NCBI GenBank assembly: GCA_025352565.1
Contig: JANXTF010000010.1
Span: 32,750-96,749 of the forward strand
DNA length: 64,000 nucleotides
Origin: Rhodospirillales bacterium
GTDB taxonomy: Bacteria > Pseudomonadota > Alphaproteobacteria > Acetobacterales > Acetobacteraceae
Reading direction: 5' to 3'
Shown: piece after piece, positions 43,314 through 50,035 of the stretch
Layout of the letters: every line of letters begins with the position of its first letter
How positions within the stretch are numbered: position 1 is the stretch's first letter
Notes under the pieces: model-generated
The model's database searches: none
Told to the model about the DNA's origin: nothing
What the model saw: only the letters and a program-made list of their open reading frames with translations
Position numbers and translations under genes: made by a program

Positions 43314-44210
43314 ATGAATATCTCAGCGAACGCGGGGTCTGCCCGTGAGGCAAAGTCCGCCCGCGACGCAAGTTTGCGCGGCATTGGCCTGACCCTGCTC
43401 AGTGCCATCTTGTTTTCTGGCACCAACGCGGCCGCCAAATGGGTCATGGTCGACATACCCGCGGGCGAAATGCTCTGGATCCGCAGTGTGGTCGCTTTGG
43501 CGCTCGCCAGCCTGTTCATCGGCCGGGCCGAAATCGCCTCGCTCTGGTCGGGCAGGCAACTCCATCTGCACGCCTTGCGCATCGGCTGCTCCGCCGTCGA
43601 AGTCGCTTTCTTCTACTGGGCCATCTCCCGAACGCCGCTTGCGGACACGACCGCGATCTACCTCGCAAGCCCGATCTACGTCACCGCGTTCGCGGCGATC
43701 TTCCTGCGAGAGCGGGTTGGCCGGCGCCGTTGGATTGCGGTTTTGGCCGGCTTCGCGGGCGTGCTCGTCGCACTCCGGCCATCCGGGGAAACCGTCTCGC
43801 CAGCTTCCATGGTCGCGGTGTGCGGAAGCGTGCTCTACGCGATTTCCCTGGTGGCCACGCGCCGCCTCCGCTCGACGCCCAGCACCGTATTGGTGGCGAC
43901 ACAGATGGCCGCCCTGCTGCTGCTGTCCTCGACCACCATGGCCTTCGGCTGGGTGTGGCCGACCCCCTTTCAGCTTTTGCTGATGGCGGTCATCGGGGTC
44001 GTCTCGATGGTGGCGTTCTGGTGCGTGAACCAGGGCCTGCGCCTCGCACCGGCCTCCGCGGTCGCGCCATTCAACTACTCTTCGATCGTCTGGGCGACGA
44101 TGCTTGGCTTTCTGTTCTTCGGAGACATCCCCGCTCCGGCCATGCTGGCCGGCGCCGCCATCATCGTTGGCGCCGGCGTCTTCATTGTGCTGCGTGAACG
44201 CCCGCGGTAG
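43314..44210 (+). CDS. DMT-superfamily exporter (EamA family)
   Basis: 298 residues, ten predicted membrane segments in two EamA repeats (about 20-150 and 160-290). The repeats end in IYLASPIYVTAFAAIFLRER and FNYSSIVWATMLGFLFFGD, the usual paired motifs. Probable efflux or uptake of a small metabolite, substrate unknown. It lies 14 bases after the aldolase gene, suggesting one transcription unit. Confidence 0.88.
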   Translation: MNISANAGSAREAKSARDASLRGIGLTLLSAILFSGTNAAAKWVMVDIPAGEMLWIRSVVALALASLFIGRAEIASLWSGRQLHLHALRIGCSAVEVAFFYWAISRTPLADTTAIYLASPIYVTAFAAIFLRERVGRRRWIAVLAGFAGVLVALRPSGETVSPASMVAVCGSVLYAISLVATRRLRSTPSTVLVATQMAALLLLSSTTMAFGWVWPTPFQLLLMAVIGVVSMVAFWCVNQGLRLAPASAVAPFNYSSIVWATMLGFLFFGDIPAPAMLAGAAIIVGAGVFIVLRERPR

Positions 44211-44256
44211 CGCCAGGCCGCCGCCGGGGTTCGCGCCTGAGTGTCCGTTGGTAAAT

Positions 44257-44269
44257 AACTGAATCAGTT
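44257..44269. promoter_or_regulatory. 13-bp perfect palindrome, candidate operator
   Basis: AACTGA-A-TCAGTT lies in an AT-richer stretch 154 bases before the aminoacylase-like gene. It is a plausible binding site for a dimeric regulator of the aminoacylase, PanE-like and downstream genes. The regulator is unknown. Confidence 0.35.
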
Positions 44270-44422
44270 GGGATCGCGTACGAACTCCTCCGCCGACCAA
44301 GACGGGTATGATACGACTGTGCGAATCTTGAAGCGATTAATTGCCACGAACCCTGAGCCATCCCCCTTGCCCCGCGCAACCCGTCCATGAAAGGCTCTTT
44401 CATCCCTGATGGAGCCTCACCC

Positions 44423-46144
44423 ATGTACGACCTCGTGATTCGCGGCGGCACCGTCGTGGACGGCACCGGCGCGCCCGCGTTCACCGGCGACATCGCGGTC
44501 GACAACGACCGCATCGCGGCGGTCGGCGGCAAGCTCGGCCCCGCGCGGCGGGATATCGGCGCCGCGGGCCTGCTGGTCACCCCCGGCTGGGTGGACGTGC
44601 ACACCCATTACGACGGTCAGGCGACGTGGGACCCGGTGCTGGCACCGTCATCGTGGAACGGCGCCACCACCGTGCTGTTCGGCAATTGCGGCGTCGGCTT
44701 CGCCCCCGTCCGCAAGCCGGACCGCCAGGGCCTGATCGACCTCATGGAGGGCGTCGAGGACATCCCCGGCATCGCGCTGGCGGAGGGGCTGCGCTGGAAC
44801 TGGGAGAGTTTCCCCGAATATCTCGACGCGCTGGAGGCGCTGCCCCGTACCATCGACGTGGCCGCCCAGGTGCCGCACCACCCGTTGCGCGTCTATGTCA
44901 TGGGCCAGCGCGCCATCCGGCGCGAGGCCGCGACCCCGGCCGACATCGCCGAGATGCGGGCGCTCACGCTGGACGCGCTGCGTGCCGGCGCGTTCGGCTT
45001 CACCACCTCGCGCAGCGATCAGCACAAGACCTTGGCCGGCGACCTCGTGCCCGGCCGCCATGCGGAGGAGCGGGAGCTGCTGGGGATCGGGTCCGCCCTG
45101 GGGGCCGCCGGCACCGGCACGTTCGGGATGCTGAGCGATTTCGAGGACGAGGCGGGCGAATTCGCCTGGATGCGCCGGATGCACGCCGAGACCGGACGGC
45201 CGCTCTGGTTCCTGCTGACCGACCGCGCGGCCGATCCGGGACGCTGGCGCCGGCTGATCGGCCATGTCCATGCCGCCCGCGCGGCCGGGGCATCCATCAC
45301 GGCACAGGTCGGGTGCCGCCAGGTCGGCTTCATCCTCGGCCTGCGCACCACGCTCAACCCGTTCACCGCCAAACCCGGCTTCGTGGCGCTGGCGGACCTG
45401 AACCCCGCCGAACGGCTGGCGCGGCTGCGCGACCCGGCCGTCCGCGCCGCCATCCTGGCCGAACCGGACAGCGAGGCGCTGCTCGCCCGCCTGCCGCCGC
45501 TCAGCCGCGCCATCGCCACGCGGTTCGAAAACCTGTTCGTGCTGGGCGACCCGCCCGACTACGAGCCGCCGCCGGAGCGCAGCATCGCCCACATGGCCAG
45601 CGCCGCCGGGCAGGCGCCCGCCGCCTTCGCCTATGACCACCTCACTGGCGGCGACGGCGGCCGGATGCTGTTCTTCCCCGCCGTGAACTACAACAACGGC
45701 GACCTCGAACAGGTCCGCGCGATGATGCTCGACCCCGCCACGCTGCTGGGGCTGAGCGACGGCGGCGCCCATTGCGGCATCATCTGCGACGCCAGCATGC
45801 CGAGCTTCGGGCTCAGCCACTGGGTGCGCGACCGCACACGAGGCCCCCGCCTGCCCTTGGAGTGGATCGTCCGCAAGCAGACCCACGACACGGCGGCCTA
45901 TTTCGGCTTCACCGATCGCGGCCGCCTCGCCCCCGGCCTGAAGGCCGACATCAACGTGATCGACCTCGACCGGCTGCGCCTGCACCACCCCGAGCTGATC
46001 TTCGACCTGCCCGCCGGCGGCAAAAGGCTGGTCCAGCGCGTCGATGGCTACCGCGCCACCATCGTTGCGGGCGTGCCGATCTTCGAGGAAGGCCAAGACA
46101 CCGGCGCGCGTCCCGGCAGGCTGGTGCGGGCCAACCGGGTGTGA
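44423..46144 (+). CDS. N-acyl-D-amino-acid deacylase-like amidohydrolase
   Basis: 573 residues, metal-dependent amidohydrolase of the D-aminoacylase group. Metal motif TPGWVDVHTHYDGQATWDP (HxH), FGNCGVGFAPVR after it, YNNGDLEQV, and the late catalytic Asp in LLGLSDGGAHCG. The C-terminus (RGRLAPGLKADINVID) is the usual composite beta-sandwich. The family hydrolyses N-acyl-D-amino acids, dihydroorotase-like amides and related compounds; substrate not determined. TGGAGC lies before the ATG. The PanE-like gene follows after 82 bases. Confidence 0.85.
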   Translation: MYDLVIRGGTVVDGTGAPAFTGDIAVDNDRIAAVGGKLGPARRDIGAAGLLVTPGWVDVHTHYDGQATWDPVLAPSSWNGATTVLFGNCGVGFAPVRKPDRQGLIDLMEGVEDIPGIALAEGLRWNWESFPEYLDALEALPRTIDVAAQVPHHPLRVYVMGQRAIRREAATPADIAEMRALTLDALRAGAFGFTTSRSDQHKTLAGDLVPGRHAEERELLGIGSALGAAGTGTFGMLSDFEDEAGEFAWMRRMHAETGRPLWFLLTDRAADPGRWRRLIGHVHAARAAGASITAQVGCRQVGFILGLRTTLNPFTAKPGFVALADLNPAERLARLRDPAVRAAILAEPDSEALLARLPPLSRAIATRFENLFVLGDPPDYEPPPERSIAHMASAAGQAPAAFAYDHLTGGDGGRMLFFPAVNYNNGDLEQVRAMMLDPATLLGLSDGGAHCGIICDASMPSFGLSHWVRDRTRGPRLPLEWIVRKQTHDTAAYFGFTDRGRLAPGLKADINVIDLDRLRLHHPELIFDLPAGGKRLVQRVDGYRATIVAGVPIFEEGQDTGARPGRLVRANRV

Positions 46145-46226
46145 CGGCCGCCATCGCCATCGCCGGCCCGCGGAAAAGCCGCCTCGCCGGCCCGCGGCAT
46201 CGCCCTGGCCGCACGCAGGGTTCACC

Positions 46227-47201
46227 GTGAAAATCTGCATCTTCGGCGCCGGCGCGATCGGCGGGTTCATCGCGGGCTACATGGCGCGCGGCGGCGTGGA
46301 CGTGTCGGTGGTGGCGCGCGGCGCGCAGCTTCGCGCCATCCGGGCGAACGGGCTGACGGTGGAGGCGCCGGACGAGCGGTTCACCGTCAAGGTGCGCGCG
46401 AGCGAAGACCCGGCCGAACTCGGCGCGCAGGACGGCGTGCTCGTGACGGTGAAGGCGCCGGCGCTGCCGGATGTGGCCCGCGCGATCGCGCCGCTGCTGG
46501 CCGCCGACACCCCGGTGGCGTTCCTGACGAACGGCGTGCCGTGGTGGTATTTCCACGGCCATGGCGGCCCGATGGACGGAATGCGCCTGCCGCTGCTCGA
46601 CCCCGGCGACGTGATATGGAACGCGATCGGCCTACGGCGCGCGGTGGGCGGCATCGCCTGGCCCGCGAGTTCCGTTCCCGAGCCCGGAATGGTCCGCGTG
46701 CTCAGCCCGAAATCGCGCGGCACCGTGCTGGGCGCGCCCGACGGCGTCGCCACGCCGGGGATTTTCATGCTGGAGCAGGCCTTCCGCGCCGGCGGATTGC
46801 CGGTGACGTTGGAACCGCAAATCCGTGACCGCATCTGGGAAAAGCTCGCCTTCAACCTCAGCGCCGGGCCGCTATGCGTGCTGACCGAGACGCCGGTGCG
46901 CGCCACGCAGGCGGAGGCCGCGCTGATCGCGGCGTCGCGCGCGGTGCTCGCCGAGACAGCTTCGCTGATCGCGGCGCTCGGCCGTGCCACGGTGCTGGAC
47001 GTGGAGCGCATCGTCGGCATGAACATGGCGCTCGGCCACCGCCCCAGCATTTTGCAGGATTTGATGGCGCGCCGTCCGATGGAGTTGGACGCGCTGTACA
47101 ACGTCCCGCTGCAACTGGCGAAGCTGACCGGCACGCCGATGCCCACACTGGAAATTCTGGCCGCCTTGATCCGGGTCAAGGTGCATGGCCTGTCCGGGTA
47201 G
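46227..47201 (+). CDS. 2-dehydropantoate 2-reductase family protein (PanE/ApbA-like)
   Basis: 324 residues from a GTG start. Rossmann motif KICIFGAGAIGGFIAGYMA at the N-terminus, the family Lys in VTVKAPALPD, FLTNGVPWW and the C-terminal-domain segment RIWEKLAFNLSAGPLCVLT with the catalytic Lys region. It reduces 2-keto acids with NADPH. A location in a catabolic setting (aminoacylase, GGT) rather than next to pantothenate genes makes the pantoate role uncertain. Confidence 0.82.
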   Translation: MKICIFGAGAIGGFIAGYMARGGVDVSVVARGAQLRAIRANGLTVEAPDERFTVKVRASEDPAELGAQDGVLVTVKAPALPDVARAIAPLLAADTPVAFLTNGVPWWYFHGHGGPMDGMRLPLLDPGDVIWNAIGLRRAVGGIAWPASSVPEPGMVRVLSPKSRGTVLGAPDGVATPGIFMLEQAFRAGGLPVTLEPQIRDRIWEKLAFNLSAGPLCVLTETPVRATQAEAALIAASRAVLAETASLIAALGRATVLDVERIVGMNMALGHRPSILQDLMARRPMELDALYNVPLQLAKLTGTPMPTLEILAALIRVKVHGLSG

Positions 47202-47288
47202 CGGGCCGTGCCGCGCCGTTCGGTTCGTCGCGGTTGGGCGGGCGGGGTGCGCGTCGTGGTGCCGTTCGCAAAACCTAGTGGATAACAT

Positions 47289-47303
47289 CGGACACGTGGT
47301 CCG
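47289..47303. repeat. Short inverted repeat CGGAC-N5-GTCCG
   Basis: A 5-bp-arm hairpin 9 bases before the large palindrome, between the convergent panE-like and ggt genes. It may add to a bidirectional termination or processing region. Confidence 0.4.
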
Positions 47304-47311
47304 CTGCCAGA

Positions 47312-47373
47312 CCCGCATAATCCATCACAGTCGACAAAATCAGGATTTTATCGACCGTGATGAATTATGCGGG
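47312..47373 (-). repeat. 62-bp imperfect palindrome after ggt (29-bp arms)
   Basis: Arms 47312-47340 and 47345-47373 are inverted copies matching at 26 of 29 positions, with the 4-base loop CAGG between them. The three differences are transitions. In plus-strand RNA they give A.C mismatches; in minus-strand RNA (the ggt transcript) all three become G.U pairs, so the minus transcript forms one unbroken helix. It starts 2 bases after the ggt stop codon. No T run follows. It may be an RNA stabiliser or terminator, or the remnant ends of a mobile element. Confidence 0.8.
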
Positions 47374-47375
47374 CT

Positions 47376-49067
47376 TTAGCGCCGCACCGTGTCGGGCCAG
47401 AAACGCACGCCGGGCCGCGCGAGGCCACCGCCGATGCCAAGGCCGGTGCCGTCGGCGCGCCAGCAGGCGGCGCCGGTCATGCGGCCGTCCGGCGCGAAGC
47501 CGATCGCGTTCATGCCGCCGCCGACATGGGGCACCATCGCCGGGTCGTGGCCCATGTCCCGGAGCGCCCGGAGGGTGCGGTGGGAGAACGCATCCTCCAG
47601 TTCCAACGGCCCGCCCTGCGTCCAGACCCGCGGCGCCTCGACGGCCTCCTGCGGCGACATGGCGTGGTCGATCAGGTTGACGATCGCCTGCAATGCCGCG
47701 CCGAAAATGCGCAGGCCGCCGGGAAGGCCGAGGGCGAACACGACCCGCCCGTCGCGGAGGCCCATCATCGGCGCCATCGAGGTGAACACCCGCTTGCCCG
47801 GCGCGATCGACAGCGCCCGGCCGGGGTGCGGGTCGAAATTGTACATGTAGTTGTTGGCGATCAGCCCCGTGCCGGGCACGCTGAACCGCGCGCCGAACAG
47901 GCTGTTGATGGTCTGGGTGCTCGCCACCACGTTGCCGAAGCGGTCGGCCGTCGTCACGTGCGTGGTGTTGGCGGATTCCGGGGGCGCGATACCGGCCGAC
48001 CAGGCCCGCGCCCGCGCCGGGTCGATCGCTGCCCAACGCCGCGCCGCGTAGTCCTTGTCGGTCAGCGCCGCGACGGGCACGTCCACGAAATCCGGGTCGG
48101 CCGTGGCCACGGCACGGTCCGCGAAGGCGATCTTCAGCACTTCGGCCAGGCGGTGCACGTTCGCCACCGAGCCGAAACCGGACCCGGCGATGTCGAACCC
48201 CTCCAGGATGTTGAGCATCTGCGCGATATGCACGCCGGCCGAGGCCGGCGGCGGGGGGCCGAGAATTTCGAAGCCGCGATAATGGCCGCGGATCGGCGCG
48301 CGCAGCGCCACCCGGTAGGCCGCGAGGTCCGCCATGGTGATCAGGCCCCCGGCGGCGCGCATGTGCGCGGCGAGCGCCTCGCCCAGCGGCCCGGCATGGA
48401 GCGCGTCGGCGCCGGTCCGCGCGATCAGCCGCAGGCTCTCGGCGTAGTCCGCGCGGCATAGCCGGTGGCCCGCCTCGGGCGGGCTGCCGCCCGGCAGCAG
48501 GGTGGCCGCGAGGTCCGCGTCGCGCGCGAGGTCGCCGGCCGCGTCGCGGATGCAGTCGGCGAGGTACGGGGTGACCGCGAAGCCGCGCGCCGCGTGACGG
48601 ATCGCGGGTTGCAGCGCGTCGTCCAGCGAGATCGTGCCGTGCCGCGCCAGGGCCGCGCACCACGCCCGCAACGCGCCCGGCACCGCCATCGCCAGCGGCC
48701 CGATCAGGTTCCGCCGCCCCACCGTCTCCTGGTAGTCGGGCAGCGAGTCCGAGACCGTCTCGTACAGGTCGGGCGTGGCGCCGGCGGGGGCGGTGCTGAG
48801 ACCGTCGATCACCTCGTGGCTGCCGTCCGCCAGCCGCAAATGGGCCACGCCGCCGCCGAGCACGCCGACCATCATCGGCTCCACGACGGTGAGCGTGAAC
48901 AGGGCGGCGACGGCGGCGTCGATCGCGTTGCCGCCGGCGGCGAGCATCTCGGCACCCGCCGCCGAGGCAAGCGGGTGGTTCGTGACCACCATGCCGCCGC
49001 TGGCGACGACCGGCCGCTTCTCGCAGCGGAAGGCGGTGGCGGCGTTCTGGCGCCAGTCCGATGTCAT
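47376..49067 (-). CDS. ggt: Gamma-glutamyltransferase family protein
   Basis: 563 residues, Ntn hydrolase that self-cleaves before a Thr. The cleavage/nucleophile site is ESANTTHVTTADRFGNVVA (TTH). Other family segments are GGMVVTNHPLASAAGAEMLA, GGNAIDAAVAALFTLTVVEP and YMYNFDPHPGRALS, and the C-terminal GGGMNAIGF. It transfers or hydrolyses gamma-glutamyl groups of glutathione and related compounds. No signal peptide is seen, so it may be cytoplasmic, unlike E. coli Ggt. GGAAAGAG precedes the ATG. Confidence 0.88.
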   Translation of the reverse strand: MTSDWRQNAATAFRCEKRPVVASGGMVVTNHPLASAAGAEMLAAGGNAIDAAVAALFTLTVVEPMMVGVLGGGVAHLRLADGSHEVIDGLSTAPAGATPDLYETVSDSLPDYQETVGRRNLIGPLAMAVPGALRAWCAALARHGTISLDDALQPAIRHAARGFAVTPYLADCIRDAAGDLARDADLAATLLPGGSPPEAGHRLCRADYAESLRLIARTGADALHAGPLGEALAAHMRAAGGLITMADLAAYRVALRAPIRGHYRGFEILGPPPPASAGVHIAQMLNILEGFDIAGSGFGSVANVHRLAEVLKIAFADRAVATADPDFVDVPVAALTDKDYAARRWAAIDPARARAWSAGIAPPESANTTHVTTADRFGNVVASTQTINSLFGARFSVPGTGLIANNYMYNFDPHPGRALSIAPGKRVFTSMAPMMGLRDGRVVFALGLPGGLRIFGAALQAIVNLIDHAMSPQEAVEAPRVWTQGGPLELEDAFSHRTLRALRDMGHDPAMVPHVGGGMNAIGFAPDGRMTGAACWRADGTGLGIGGGLARPGVRFWPDTVRR

Positions 49068-49156
49068 GTTCGCTCTTTCCGCCGTGTTCGGGTGGACACC
49101 GTGCGCCGGCCGCGCGCCGCTGTCATGCCATGCGGCGCGATCGCCGCGCCGCCGGC

Positions 49157-49909
49157 TCAGAAATCCCGGGCGTAGCCGGCCGTCCAGCCGCCATCCACCG
49201 TGAGGATATGGCCAGTGACGTACGAACTCGCGGGGGCGGCCAGGAACAATACCGCCTGGGCGATCTCGCGCGGTTCCGCCGCGCGGCCCAGCGGGATATG
49301 CGACAGCAGGCGGCCACGCAGCGCCTGCTGGTCGTTGGCCGCGTCGTCGATCCAGTCGCGCCAGGTGTCGGTCGCGGTGGCGCCCGGTGCCACCGCGTTC
49401 ACCAGAATGCCGTGCGGCCCCAGTTCGAGCGCCATGGAGCGGGTCAGGTTCACCACGCCCGCCTTGGCCGCGACATAGGCCGATTGCAGGCGCAGCGGCA
49501 CCAGCCCGACCACGGACGCGATGTTGACGATGCGGCCGGATTTGGCCGCCATCATGGGCGCGGCCGCCGCGCGGCTCATGCGGAACACGCCGGTGAGGTC
49601 CACGTCGAGCACGCGGTGCCAATGCGCGTCGGTGGCGGCGGCGATGTCCAGGCGGTCCGCCGGGCCGGTGCCGATGCCGGCGTTGTTGACCAGGATGTCC
49701 AGCCGCCCGTGTCGCGCGAGGATTTGCGCCAGGGTCGCGTCGATGGCTGCCTGGTCGGTGACATCGAGGCGCGGCATCGCGCCGTCCGGGTCGCGGTCGG
49801 TGGCGATCACGGTCGCTGCGTTTTCGGCCAGCAATTCGGCGATGGCCCGCCCGATGCCGCGCGCGGCGCCGGTGACCAGCGCCACCCGTCCGGTCAGGTC
49901 GACCTTCAT
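49157..49909 (-). CDS. SDR-family oxidoreductase
   Basis: 250 residues, classical short-chain dehydrogenase. Cofactor site VTGAARGIGRAIAELLAEN, NNAGIGTG, IVNIASVVGLVPLRLQ with the catalytic Ser, and the active-site SAYVAAKAG (YxxxK) intact. C-terminus ILTVDGGWTAGYARDF. It is a paralogue of the SDR at 53307, sharing long near-identical segments. It is divergent from the E1 fusion gene, with the GntR-type motif between them. Substrate unknown. Confidence 0.88.
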   Translation of the reverse strand: MKVDLTGRVALVTGAARGIGRAIAELLAENAATVIATDRDPDGAMPRLDVTDQAAIDATLAQILARHGRLDILVNNAGIGTGPADRLDIAAATDAHWHRVLDVDLTGVFRMSRAAAAPMMAAKSGRIVNIASVVGLVPLRLQSAYVAAKAGVVNLTRSMALELGPHGILVNAVAPGATATDTWRDWIDDAANDQQALRGRLLSHIPLGRAAEPREIAQAVLFLAAPASSYVTGHILTVDGGWTAGYARDF

Positions 49910-49972
49910 CGCAATCCCCCCATCGCGACCCGGTGCGATCGCGCTTGCGCCGGCCGATCCCGGCGGCTTAGG

Positions 49973-49989
49973 GTTATGCTATTATAATG
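49973..49989 (+). promoter_or_regulatory. Candidate GntR-regulator operator overlapping a TATAAT box
   Basis: GTTATGCTATTATAATG matches the motif at 53272-53288 (reverse strand) at 14 of 17 positions, pattern GTTAT-NN-TATTAT-N-ATG. It contains a perfect TATAAT (49983-49988) reading toward the E1 fusion gene 48 bases downstream. It lies between the SDR and the E1 fusion, and the second copy lies at the gntR start, as expected for an autoregulated local repressor. Confidence 0.55.
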
Positions 49990-50035
49990 CTTCAACCGGT
50001 GTCCAATCCTCAAATCGGGCCGGAGAGAGGGAACC

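Noticed and set aside
47312..47373. Ordinary rho-independent terminator for the panE-like gene
   Set aside because: No T run follows on either strand, the arms are far longer than usual, and the wobble bias favours the opposite strand's RNA. Kept as a separate palindrome finding.
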